Source: Cyclobacteriaceae bacterium
GTDB taxonomy: Bacteria; Bacteroidota; Bacteroidia; Cytophagales; Cyclobacteriaceae
Assembly: GCA_013140395.1 (NCBI GenBank)
Contig: JABFSY010000025.1
Span: 1-9,888 of the forward strand
Length of the DNA stretch: 9,888 nucleotides
Direction: 5' to 3'
The number at the start of each line of letters is the position of its first letter. Position 1 is the stretch's first letter. Made by a program: the position numbers and the translations under genes. The notes under the pieces are model-generated. The model did not search any database. It saw nothing but the letters and a program-made list of their open reading frames with translations, and had not been told where the DNA came from. Shown piece after piece: positions 1-7,978 of the stretch.

Positions 1-939
1 AGAAAGACCAAACCCAATCATGCACAATCCAAAACCAGCTACACACCACAACAGAATTTTTCCAATATTTTTTTTAATGGGATTTCGGGTGAGATAGACT
101 GCCATGATCACGGCACCGATGCCTTGGGCAGAGCGCAAAAATCCTAACCCCTCCTTGCCAACATGCAAAATTTCATCTGCAAAAATGGGAAGTAGCGCTA
201 CGGCTCCACCAAACAAGACCGCGAAGAGATCTAGCGAAATAGCGCTGAGTACAATTTGATTTTTGAAAACGAACTTGATGCCTGCTTTGATCTTGTCAAA
301 AATTCCTTGCTCTTCACTAATAGGCGGTAATGCCCGATTGGGGATGGCTATGTAGCAAAGCAATCCCGCAAAAATCAATGCAACATCTATCGTATATGCA
401 GCTGTGATCCCAAAGAAACCAAAAACAAGTCCGCCTATGATGGGGCCACCTACTGCCGCGCCCTCCCACAGCGTGCTATTCCAAACAATCGCATTTTGAT
501 AGAGTTTTCGATCAACCAATTGTGGCATGAAGGAGAAATTTGCAGGTGATAAAAACCCGCGTGCAATGCCACTCAAGAAAATGACTGTGTAGATTGGAAG
601 TGCCCCCTGGGCCAAGATAAATGCGCCCAGATCCATCGTAAAATAAAGGAGCGACATCGAACACAACACCAGTGTTATCACGCACACTAAAATTATTTTT
701 TTGCGCTGCACCACATCCGCCAAATGACCAGCGTACAAGGACACGGTAATCGCTGGAATGGCCTCTGCTAGACCGATGAGTCCAAGTGAAAGTGGATCTT
801 TTGTAATTTCATACACCTGCCAGCCGACAACTACAGCTTGTACCATAATAGCCAATGTGACAAACAGCCGAGCGAGAATAAAGAAACGAAAGTCGCGTAT
901 CTGTAGGGCAGCGTAGGGATTTTCAGAAGATTGGCTCAT
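1..939 (-). CDS. MFS permease, MFS_3/EntS-like, C-terminus beyond window
   Basis: Inner-membrane transporter of the major facilitator superfamily. The reading frame runs 313 codons from the ATG at 939-937 to the left edge without a stop, so about the last 100 residues of a usual 410-430 residue protein are missing. A first hydrophobic helix lies near residues 18-40. The loop WQVYEITKDPLSLGLIGLAE (40-59) leads into helix 2, and MFS motif A appears as GHLADVVQRKK at 71-81. This block is typical of the MFS_3 family, which includes the enterobactin exporter EntS. Alternating hydrophobic helices continue to the edge. The start codon overlaps the stop of the NadR-type kinase gene as ATGA (936-939), so the two genes are probably co-transcribed and translationally coupled. 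The substrate cannot be read from sequence. Family members are often exporters, but the coupling allows a role in vitamin or nucleoside transport (inference). Confidence 0.9.
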   Translation of the reverse strand, partial: MSQSSENPYAALQIRDFRFFILARLFVTLAIMVQAVVVGWQVYEITKDPLSLGLIGLAEAIPAITVSLYAGHLADVVQRKKIILVCVITLVLCSMSLLYFTMDLGAFILAQGALPIYTVIFLSGIARGFLSPANFSFMPQLVDRKLYQNAIVWNSTLWEGAAVGGPIIGGLVFGFFGITAAYTIDVALIFAGLLCYIAIPNRALPPISEEQGIFDKIKAGIKFVFKNQIVLSAISLDLFAVLFGGAVALLPIFADEILHVGKEGLGFLRSAQGIGAVIMAVYLTRNPIKKNIGKILLWCVAGFGLCMIGFGLS

Positions 940-1481
940 TGAAAAAATTGCGCGTTGATGGCCTCTATTGCCTTTTTCCTACGGCTATCACCTTGTCCTG
1001 AAATTTCTATAAACGGCACATTCGTTTTTGCCACTTCGTCCTGATAGATTTTCCAAAAATGTTCTCGTTTCCCGGGATGTTCTCGTTGAGGATCATCTTC
1101 CCAGGGGAGGTCAATGTTCGTCAGCAAATACAAATCATATTTTCGCTCGGCCATTTTCTCTAGAATCTCCGCATCACATACCCCATACTTGTGTTCACTC
1201 CAAACCTTAATCACAATTAAGTTGGTGTCGCAAATCATGATCTTGTTTGACTCTCTCTGCCATTCGTCTTCCATCCGAAGTTGCCCATGTGCAATTTTGA
1301 TCAGATCGGGCTGAGCGTAGGGCTTTCCAAGTTTGTTTAAATATGCCCTTGCATATTCTTCCACGCAGGTGGTTTTGAAATGACTAGCCAGAAACTTTGA
1401 AAGATCTGTTTTTCCAGTGCATTCAGGGCCAATTACACATACTTTTTTGATCGAGGACTCGGTGGCTTGAGAAAACGACAT
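936..1481 (-). CDS. NadR-type ribosylnicotinamide kinase (AAA_28 ATPase)
   Basis: Predicted cytoplasmic P-loop kinase that phosphorylates nicotinamide riboside to NMN for NAD salvage. At 181 residues it matches only the C-terminal kinase domain of enterobacterial NadR; the helix-turn-helix and NMN adenylyltransferase domains are absent, as is common for stand-alone versions in Bacteroidota. The Walker A loop is GPECTGKT at residues 18-25. It is followed by EEYARAYL (41-48), by CDTN at 84-87 in the Walker B/substrate region, and by a lid-like segment LPWEDDPQREHPGKR at 125-139, all characteristic of the family. The ATG at 1481 lies only seven residues before the conserved core. The gene is first in a two-gene unit with the MFS permease and diverges from the amine oxidase gene across a 114-base gap. 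I saw no convincing promoter for it in that gap. The kinase assignment is firm at family level; substrate specificity is inferred. Confidence 0.88.
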   Translation of the reverse strand: MSFSQATESSIKKVCVIGPECTGKTDLSKFLASHFKTTCVEEYARAYLNKLGKPYAQPDLIKIAHGQLRMEDEWQRESNKIMICDTNLIVIKVWSEHKYGVCDAEILEKMAERKYDLYLLTNIDLPWEDDPQREHPGKREHFWKIYQDEVAKTNVPFIEISGQGDSRRKKAIEAINAQFFQ

Positions 1482-1595
1482 GAGCTTTTTGTTTCCAAAA
1501 TAGGTATTAAAATGGACATTCGTTCGATGGTTGGCGATGGCTGGTTACTGTCGCAGAGTAAAATTTATTTATCTTTCGAATTCAAATGACCTCTA

Positions 1596-3047
1596 GTGGA
1601 ACGAAGAAAGGCGCTTAAACAGTTAGGACTTGGATTATCTGGAGGGATTTTGTTGCCAAGTTATCTTATGTCCTGTAGTAAGGATGACCCAGGACCCGAA
1701 GTTCCTTATGACGGCAACGTAATCGTTATTGGTGCAGGAGCTGCCGGATTGTACGCTGCCGACATTTTGCGTGTGAAGGGCATCAAGGTAACTATCTTGG
1801 AAGCTTCCAGTCAGCCCGGGGGCAGGATACGTTCGTTGCGCAACCAAACCGATGTGCAGTACCAATCTTTCAACAATGCTTCTCAAGCCGATTTTCCAAT
1901 AGAATTGGGAGGCGAGGTTGTTTACGGATCGAATTCATCCTGGGGAAAGATTATAAGCGATCTTAGTTTGCCAACCGTTGAAGTAGACCCAACCGCTCCT
2001 CGTTACATATTAGATAATCAAGCAAAGACCGGTGCAGATTGGAATAGTGATGGAGACTGGAATGGGGTTCAGAGTTTTGTCAATGGGCTGCCAAATTATA
2101 CGGGTGGAGATACTGTTCAAGGCGCTGCAGCCGTGCCTACCCGAGCACAAGCATTGCTCAATTCGCAGGCGGGTAATTATTATGGTACTACCAGCGATCG
2201 AATTGGTGCGAACGGACTAGCTGAATCGTTGAAGCTATCCAAACGTGATGCTAAACAACTGATGACCCGCGCGAATCCCTGGCAGGATATTATTATCTCC
2301 CGCTTTAGCGAAATGATCCCAGGTATTGTGTTGAACACAGTTGTCAAGAAAATAGACTGGGGATCTACGCTGATCACCATCACTGACAGCAATGGAAAGG
2401 AATACACCGCAGCGAAAGTAATCGTCACCGTTCCATTGTCTATATTAAAAAGCGGAGACATCACCTTTACACCAAGCTTGGATGGTACGAAAACCACTGC
2501 GCTAGGAAAATTCAAGATGGATGCTGCCATGCGGATTTTGTTAGATTTTAAGAGTAATTTCTGGGGGCTGGATTCCAGCTATATCTGGGGGGGCTCAACA
2601 ATTCCTCAATATTTTAATTCAGGATTGGGTAGAAGTAGATTTTTTCGCTCTATGGCGCTCACCATTTATGGACAAAAGGCGGAACAGTTGTCTGCCTTAT
2701 CTGACTACAATAAAGTGTTGACAATTCTGGCCGAGTTAGATGCCGTTTATCAGGGTCAAGCAACGCGATTTATCAGGCGTGATCTGGATAATACAAATGA
2801 TAACACCAACCTTTTGTACTTGATAAAAGACTGGACAAAGGACGAGTTTATTAAAGGTGGAATTTCTTATCCGTTAGTTGGCACTACCAATGCAGACCGG
2901 AAGGATCTTTCACTACCACTTGCCGATAAGTTATATTTTGCGGGTGAGGCCACTGACATTGAAGGTGATGCTGGTACCGTGAGTGGTGCGCTTAATTCTG
3001 CTGTCCGTGTAGTGGAGGAAATTGTTAAATCAATTCGTGGAATTTAA
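1596..3047 (+). CDS. Tat-exported lipoprotein FAD-dependent amine oxidase
   Basis: Flavin-dependent oxidase of the amino_oxidase (MAO/polyamine oxidase) superfamily, expected to oxidise an amine or amino acid to an imine with release of H2O2. The N-terminus has a twin-arginine pattern, RRKALKQLG (3-11), a hydrophobic stretch, and Cys27 in LMSC followed by SKDDPG. It is probably exported folded with FAD and lipidated. The dinucleotide-binding site is GAGAAG (46-51), with the ribose-binding Glu69 in ILEAS and GGRIRS at 75-80. The C-terminal FAD motif FAGEAT is at 448-453, followed by GTVSGALNSAVRV. A DxNxDGDxxG loop lies at 148-157. The start is GTG: the frame is closed by a stop at 1587-1589, and the ATG at 1586 is in another frame. 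A weak -7-like element, TATCTTTC, lies at 1570-1577. The substrate is unknown; the gene stands alone on its strand and is convergent with the TolC gene. Confidence 0.88.
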   Translation: MERRKALKQLGLGLSGGILLPSYLMSCSKDDPGPEVPYDGNVIVIGAGAAGLYAADILRVKGIKVTILEASSQPGGRIRSLRNQTDVQYQSFNNASQADFPIELGGEVVYGSNSSWGKIISDLSLPTVEVDPTAPRYILDNQAKTGADWNSDGDWNGVQSFVNGLPNYTGGDTVQGAAAVPTRAQALLNSQAGNYYGTTSDRIGANGLAESLKLSKRDAKQLMTRANPWQDIIISRFSEMIPGIVLNTVVKKIDWGSTLITITDSNGKEYTAAKVIVTVPLSILKSGDITFTPSLDGTKTTALGKFKMDAAMRILLDFKSNFWGLDSSYIWGGSTIPQYFNSGLGRSRFFRSMALTIYGQKAEQLSALSDYNKVLTILAELDAVYQGQATRFIRRDLDNTNDNTNLLYLIKDWTKDEFIKGGISYPLVGTTNADRKDLSLPLADKLYFAGEATDIEGDAGTVSGALNSAVRVVEEIVKSIRGI

Positions 3048-3058
3048 GTCTGGCCATT

Positions 3059-4522
3059 CTAGTTGCCCTCATTAAAATTCAGGTTTCGCACACCAGCAGC
3101 CCAATAAATGGTTGCCTTCATTTTTTCGTACTCCGACTTCAACTTAAGCAGTTTTGATTGTGCTTGGATCAACTTCTCCTGTTGAATGTTGATTTTGAAT
3201 AAATCACTTTCGCCATTCGATAGATTAAACAATTCTGCTTTTAACAATCGATCATAGTTGGCTGCTACCGATGTTTGTTGGGTCAATATACCACTCGTAT
3301 TCACGATTTGATTGAACACCGCGTTTACCTGGTTAATGATTTCGCGTTCGGCCTGTGTCTGTTCGTATTGGGTGCTTTGAATCTTGATTTTTGTTTGTGC
3401 TAGTTTAGCCCGCTCTTTTCTGATGAGTATGGGCATTGAAAAATCCAGACCGAATTTATAGTCGTTCCCCAAACGAAACGACTGAAAGTCACCACCTGGT
3501 CTTAATGGTTGATTGATAAAATTATAGTTCAGGTCGAGCCGCGGTTTCAAATATTCTAATGCCAGCTTTCTATCTACATCCAATTGATCGAGCTTCACTC
3601 GTAGTTTAACTAGTTCAGGGTGATTTTGTTTGGCCTGAAGCGTGAGATCTTGAAGGGTTTCCAGCGACAAAAGCTGTCCATCGTTTTGGACTAACACGGG
3701 TGCAATATCGGGCGAGAGTTGAACGGGGTAACCGGCATTGTCCCACAGATAGTTTGATGTTTTTATAGTTGTGTTTAAAAATTCCAGGTAAGCTTCCTGC
3801 CTTTCTACTAAGCGTTGTTGGTAAATAATTTTTGCCTGTACAGTGTCAATTGCAGAGGCTTCACCCAAACTCGCATCAAGATTTACTAGTCTAAAGATTT
3901 CTTGGGCAATCAACGAATTTTTGCTAAGCAGGCGATAGTTGTAGTACGCAAAATACCATTGCCAATAATCTTTGGCGGCTTCCAACAGGATTTTGTTGAT
4001 CAGCTTGATTTGTTCGGCCTCAGCCATTTGAGTAAACAGCTTGGCTTGTTTTAACGCAGCTCTTCGATCATCTGTGAATAATCCTCGACCAAGAGGCAAT
4101 GATATTCCTGTAGTGAATTGACTGTTGTCTGTTGAACCACCCACAATATTTTCGGGATCGATAAATTGTCCGGTGTTTTGTTCATAGCCAATCTTTGGAT
4201 CAATCGGAAACCAAGTGGGAATAGTAAAAGAAGTATTGACTTTGTTGTAGTAGTTTTTGTTATCAAACTCTTTAACATCTAACCTAGCCTGCAATTTAGG
4301 GTCAAAAGCGCCTCTTGCCATTCGTATTTCCTGCTTGGCTACCTCATTCAATAATCGCGTCTGTTTCACAATCGGGTGAAACTCCAGCATGGAGGCATAC
4401 ATGTTCTCCAATGAAAACGCTTTGATGGTATCCGGTAAGAGGAAAATGGAATCCATCGCGGTTTGCCCTTGCGAAGAAGGAGCAATAGCAAGCCATGCAA
4501 AAACAAGAAGTGCTTTTTTCAT
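3059..4522 (-). CDS. TolC-type outer-membrane efflux channel
   Basis: Outer-membrane factor (OEP family) expected to trimerise into the exit duct of the exporter encoded just upstream. I take the ATG at 4522-4520, giving 487 residues that begin MKKALLVFAWLAIAPSSQGQ, a clear Sec signal peptide with cleavage near residue 19. The frame stays open upstream to a GTG at 4681, but that extension lies inside the HlyD-type gene and would bury the signal peptide. An ATG at 4537 five codons upstream is a possible alternative. Family features seen include ARGAFDPKL (69-77), PLGRGLFTDDRRAAL near 143-157, GEASAIDTVQAKI in the first long coiled-coil hairpin, and a second hairpin half starting around NHPELVKLRVKL. 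The start follows the HlyD-type stop after one base (TAG-C-ATG), so reinitiation is likely. It is the last gene of the operon. Between its stop and the convergent amine oxidase stop (11 bases) I saw no terminator hairpin. Confidence 0.9.
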   Translation of the reverse strand: MKKALLVFAWLAIAPSSQGQTAMDSIFLLPDTIKAFSLENMYASMLEFHPIVKQTRLLNEVAKQEIRMARGAFDPKLQARLDVKEFDNKNYYNKVNTSFTIPTWFPIDPKIGYEQNTGQFIDPENIVGGSTDNSQFTTGISLPLGRGLFTDDRRAALKQAKLFTQMAEAEQIKLINKILLEAAKDYWQWYFAYYNYRLLSKNSLIAQEIFRLVNLDASLGEASAIDTVQAKIIYQQRLVERQEAYLEFLNTTIKTSNYLWDNAGYPVQLSPDIAPVLVQNDGQLLSLETLQDLTLQAKQNHPELVKLRVKLDQLDVDRKLALEYLKPRLDLNYNFINQPLRPGGDFQSFRLGNDYKFGLDFSMPILIRKERAKLAQTKIKIQSTQYEQTQAEREIINQVNAVFNQIVNTSGILTQQTSVAANYDRLLKAELFNLSNGESDLFKINIQQEKLIQAQSKLLKLKSEYEKMKATIYWAAGVRNLNFNEGN

Positions 4523-4523
4523 G

Positions 4524-5813
4524 CTACGACTCTTCATCTTTAGTTTCCTTTTTCTTATTCGGCTCTTCCATTTCCGGCTCAGCATACAGACTTGGAGGGA
4601 ATCCATTGAGTTGTCGCCACAATTCATACCACACGCTGACGTCATCGAGCATGACCCATCCCTTGATGCCAGATCCAACACGAATTTGCTTGGGCCAAGC
4701 GATATCTTTTTGATCAGGAATTACCAATATTCTAAACTCGCCAGGTTTGGTATTGACGTAGTCGATAACTTCTACAGTACCACCAAACGTACCCACAGAG
4801 ATGCTGGGCCATCCACTGAATTGCAGTGCAGGGAATCCATCGAACTCTATTCGAACGCGCCTGCCTTTGCTGATGAGCGGAACATCCATTGCTTTGACGT
4901 GCATTTCCACCGCCACATCGGTAGATTGTGGCATAATAGTACAAACAGCATCACCTTCTTTGATGGTTTCTCCGATACCCGCTTGAGTTGCTTTCACCAC
5001 AAAGCCAGCTTGTGGAGCTAGAATAAAATATTGCTGTGCGCGGATTTCCATATTGGAAAGTTCGTTGCGCATTTTGGCAATATCTGCCTGTGTATCGAAT
5101 TGCTCTGCAAGAGTATTGTTGAGGTCTGACTCTGCTTTGTTGATTTTATCCAGGTATTCAGCCTGTACACGTTCGATTTCAATTTCGGCATTTACAAAGT
5201 CCGCCTCACTACTTTGGTATTTGTATTCTATGTCCTGAAATTTTGTTAGCGGAATATTGCCAGCCTCAAATAATTTTTGATTACGCTCATATTGGTTTTT
5301 GAAGTTGTTGAAGCGCACGCGTTCCGCCTCCAATTTTGCTTTTGCCTGATCTCTTTTGTTGCGTAGGCCGTCTTCGAGTGCACTCACTTGTCGTTGCAAG
5401 GCCTTTGCTTTTTGCTCCTTTGATTGAAGGCTCTGTTCTTTGGCGGTGATCACTTGCTGCAAACGTGAAAGCATTTGTGGGTCAAAGTATTTTTCTTTTA
5501 CCTCACTGATGATGGCAATTGTGTCAAGCCTATTAACAAATTGTCCTTCTTTAATTTTCCAAACCTGAATTCTTCCTGCAATGGTTGTCTCAATAGTTTG
5601 TGGCCTATTGCTAGGCGAGAGCGCAGTTACCTTACCACTGCCGCGAATATTTTGCTGCCACGGCAAGAATAAGATCACAAAAAACAATACAAAAATTCCT
5701 AAAATCCACTTGGCTAAAATTTTTCCAGCCATCGGTGTATCCAGCGAGCGTAAGGCATACAGCTTTTCCTGTGGCATTTTCTTCTGGACAGAGTTCTTTG
5801 ATATGTTTAGCAT
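4524..5813 (-). CDS. HlyD-type periplasmic adaptor (membrane fusion protein)
   Basis: Adaptor that should bridge the ABC protein in the inner membrane and the TolC-type channel. It has 429 residues: a short cytoplasmic N-terminus, one membrane helix at about 34-51 (WILGIFVLFFVILFLPW), and a split lipoyl-like domain whose first half is near 77-105 (TIAGRIQVWKIKEGQFVNRL) and second half near 262-295 (ILAPQAGFVVKATQAGIGET). Between them is a long, charged helical hairpin (about 114-260) expected to contact the channel. A beta-barrel-like region with RVRIEFDGFPALQFSGW (319-335) follows, then WYELWRQLNGFPPSLY (395-410). The last 19 residues are unusually acidic and basic and have no recognised domain. 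The ATG at 5813 lies five bases after the stop of the ABC gene. Architecture and context make the assignment secure; the cargo is unknown. Confidence 0.9.
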   Translation of the reverse strand: MLNISKNSVQKKMPQEKLYALRSLDTPMAGKILAKWILGIFVLFFVILFLPWQQNIRGSGKVTALSPSNRPQTIETTIAGRIQVWKIKEGQFVNRLDTIAIISEVKEKYFDPQMLSRLQQVITAKEQSLQSKEQKAKALQRQVSALEDGLRNKRDQAKAKLEAERVRFNNFKNQYERNQKLFEAGNIPLTKFQDIEYKYQSSEADFVNAEIEIERVQAEYLDKINKAESDLNNTLAEQFDTQADIAKMRNELSNMEIRAQQYFILAPQAGFVVKATQAGIGETIKEGDAVCTIMPQSTDVAVEMHVKAMDVPLISKGRRVRIEFDGFPALQFSGWPSISVGTFGGTVEVIDYVNTKPGEFRILVIPDQKDIAWPKQIRVGSGIKGWVMLDDVSVWYELWRQLNGFPPSLYAEPEMEEPNKKKETKDEES

Positions 5814-5818
5814 ATCGA

Positions 5819-7978
5819 TTAGTGGGTTATTCCGTTAAGGTCATTATTTTTCAATAGTTGCTCCATCGTGCCGCTTGCTTTTACAACACCCTCCTCTAAT
5901 ATAATCACCCGTTCGCAAGCGCTCATCACCAGCGGATCATTGGAAACAAAAATCATAGTTCGTTTGGTGTCGGTGTGATTTAACATGGCGAGCAATTCCA
6001 TCTTTTCTTTTTTAGACAACGCCTGAAAAAAGTCATTTAAGATCAAGAGCCTTGGCTTTTCTGCAAGACAACGGGCTAGAATTAGTTTGTAGCAGAATGA
6101 ACCCGAAAGACCAATTCCACCACTTAGCACATGCGAATTTAACCCGTCTGGCATAGCATTTACCGCATCCAGGATGCCCACTTGTTCCATCGCGTCAAGT
6201 GCATCTTGCACCGTTTCGCTGGGTTTCCCAACGGTGATATTCTCCAGGATTGTTCCGTCAAAAAGATCTTCTCGTGAAATGTTTTTTGCAACATAGTCGC
6301 GTAGATGAGTGAGGTCGAGATCGCGTAATGAATAGTTGTTGATGGTTGCCACTCCCTCGTAGTCGCTGTATAGCCCGGCTATTATATTGACCAACGTTGC
6401 TTTTCCGGAGCCACCAAAGCCAGTCAAGCAAACTTTTTCACCTGGCGCAATTTCAAAATCGATTCCTCTCAGTGTATATTCAGTTGCCTCTTTATGCTTG
6501 TACTTCAAATTCTTTACCCGAACTGACAATCCACGATCGGTGATTTTTGGAAAATCAAAACCACCCGAGCGCTCAATGGGCATGTCCGTCACGTGACCAA
6601 CTTTATCGACCGCAGTAAGCATGTCATATACGACATCCATATACATAATAATTTTTTCAACCGCATTTAAAATCAAAATGATCACAATTTCTGAGGCGAC
6701 TAGTTGCCCCAATGTTATCTGCCGATCAACCACAAGCAACGTACCCATGATAAGCAAGCCACCGATAATTAACGCTTTGAAAATGACAATCGCAGAGTAT
6801 TGAGCAATCAATACCTGAAAATGAATTTTGCGATTTTTCAAATAGCTATTTACGTTGTAATCTGTTTTCCGAAGAGGCAATTCTGTATTGCCTGCCAATT
6901 TGAAGGAGTGGATCGCACGCGCCAGTTCTTGGAGCCATTGCGCTACCTTGTATTTATATTTCGACTCTTGGATGGAAGAGTTGAGGCCGCGCGGACCTGT
7001 ATAGTAAAAGATCAATATAAGTGTAGTCACTAAAACCAAACCAAAGAAGACGAAAAAAGGGTGATAGAGTGAAATGAGTAACAAGCCAAAAAATATTTGA
7101 ATAACTGCTGACGATAAATCGATCAGAATTTTTGGCAGTCCTTTTTGGATGGTCATCACATCAAAAAACCGATTGACTAACTCTGGCGCATAGTTTTTTT
7201 GAAGCGCCTCGAGGCGGATGCGTGGAATGCGAAAGGCAAACTCAAAGGCGGCTTTTGTAAAAATTCTTCGTTGTAAAAATTCGACTAAGCTGATTTGAAT
7301 CATCTGAAGCACACCACTTAGCAATACTCCTACAATGACAAGGCCGATCATCAAGTACACGGAGCTAAAAATGACCCCCCCGGAAATCAATTCAACTGTG
7401 GTTTGAATACCCAGCGGAACAATCAAGCTGATCAAACCAACTACAACGGCATAAAAAAGAATGTAAAAGATTTCCTTCTTTTCCGTTTTCAGCAATTGAA
7501 AAAGCCTGCGTACGGGGCTAAGGTGTTCCCCTTCTGCTCCCTCAATACTAACTGGGCTTTCATATGAATAAATGGCGTAAAATGTGATCTCACCATTTTC
7601 ATTTCTGAGTAATGCAGAGGAATCAAATGGTACTGACTCAGATCGATCCGATTTGATATTGACGAATCTGACTTTTCCTTTTTCGGGCACAATAAGGGCA
7701 GGATGAAGTGCTCCGTCTGTTCGGAGGAAAGTGAGTATTGGCGAAGTTTGCTCATGAAAAAAGTCAAGCAACGTTTTCTCGTCCAATTGATTTTCCATGA
7801 GCATCATGTTGATTTGATTGGCTGCCTCAACCAAATCTCTTTTGAACTCAATGAGTTCATCTTCTGCATAGGATCGTTGATTTGCGTCTACGTGCTGAGT
7901 CCTCTCGATTGGAAAATTGTGTTTCATGGCGAGCGCTACTTCGCGTAAGCACCGGTTAATTTGATAGTTGTTAAGCAT
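5819..7978 (-). CDS. ABC exporter (permease-ATPase) with noncanonical nucleotide-binding domain
   Basis: Inner-membrane component of the exporter, 719 residues. Residues 1-155 form a soluble N-terminal region without the Cys-His-Asp arrangement of C39 leader peptidases; LHPALIVPEKGKVRFV (91-106) is at most a distant echo of C39-like domains. About six membrane helices follow between 168 and 450, then an ABC domain from about 484. The fold motifs are recognisable: GFGGSGKATL (520-529), EDLFDGTILENITVG (570-584), GGIGLSGSF (620-628), LLILNDFFQALS (644-655) and FVSNDP (677-682). However, Ala527 replaces the Mg-coordinating Ser/Thr, Asn648-Asp649 replaces Walker B Asp-Glu, LSGSF replaces LSGGQ, Ser568 occupies the Q-loop position and Asn680 the H-loop His. 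Lys526 and the A-loop Tyr493 are kept. The frame is intact and the gene sits inside a coherent operon, so this is not simple decay. The ATG overlaps the TetR gene by eight bases. Family assignment is firm; whether it hydrolyses ATP is open. Confidence 0.88.
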   Translation of the reverse strand: MLNNYQINRCLREVALAMKHNFPIERTQHVDANQRSYAEDELIEFKRDLVEAANQINMMLMENQLDEKTLLDFFHEQTSPILTFLRTDGALHPALIVPEKGKVRFVNIKSDRSESVPFDSSALLRNENGEITFYAIYSYESPVSIEGAEGEHLSPVRRLFQLLKTEKKEIFYILFYAVVVGLISLIVPLGIQTTVELISGGVIFSSVYLMIGLVIVGVLLSGVLQMIQISLVEFLQRRIFTKAAFEFAFRIPRIRLEALQKNYAPELVNRFFDVMTIQKGLPKILIDLSSAVIQIFFGLLLISLYHPFFVFFGLVLVTTLILIFYYTGPRGLNSSIQESKYKYKVAQWLQELARAIHSFKLAGNTELPLRKTDYNVNSYLKNRKIHFQVLIAQYSAIVIFKALIIGGLLIMGTLLVVDRQITLGQLVASEIVIILILNAVEKIIMYMDVVYDMLTAVDKVGHVTDMPIERSGGFDFPKITDRGLSVRVKNLKYKHKEATEYTLRGIDFEIAPGEKVCLTGFGGSGKATLVNIIAGLYSDYEGVATINNYSLRDLDLTHLRDYVAKNISREDLFDGTILENITVGKPSETVQDALDAMEQVGILDAVNAMPDGLNSHVLSGGIGLSGSFCYKLILARCLAEKPRLLILNDFFQALSKKEKMELLAMLNHTDTKRTMIFVSNDPLVMSACERVIILEEGVVKASGTMEQLLKNNDLNGITH

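Noticed and set aside
1482..1595. Divergent promoter pair between the kinase and amine oxidase genes
   Set aside because: Only partial -7-like matches were found (TATCTTTC at 1570-1577 and an imperfect one on the minus strand near 1502), with no convincing -33 elements, so neither was listed as a feature.
2180..2530. Minus-strand open frame of 116 codons inside the amine oxidase gene
   Set aside because: It is fully contained in a gene with clear FAD-binding motifs at both ends and shows no independent coding evidence.
3048..3058. Bidirectional terminator between the convergent amine oxidase and channel genes
   Set aside because: Only 11 bases separate the stops, and I saw no stem-loop with a T-run there or immediately beside it.
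4523..4681. N-terminal extension of the channel gene to a GTG at 4681
   Set aside because: It would overlap the adaptor gene by over 150 bases and place an odd Cys/Lys/Arg-rich segment before an obvious signal peptide.
4389..5021. Plus-strand open frame of 210 codons across the channel/adaptor junction
   Set aside because: It lies antisense to two well-supported genes, its translation has no domain-like pattern, and the opposite frames carry all the family motifs.
7949..7978. C39-type leader peptidase at the ABC protein N-terminus, from Cys10
   Set aside because: The surrounding residues (NRCLREVALAM) lack the conserved DCG context, and no matching His/Asp motifs follow at the expected positions.
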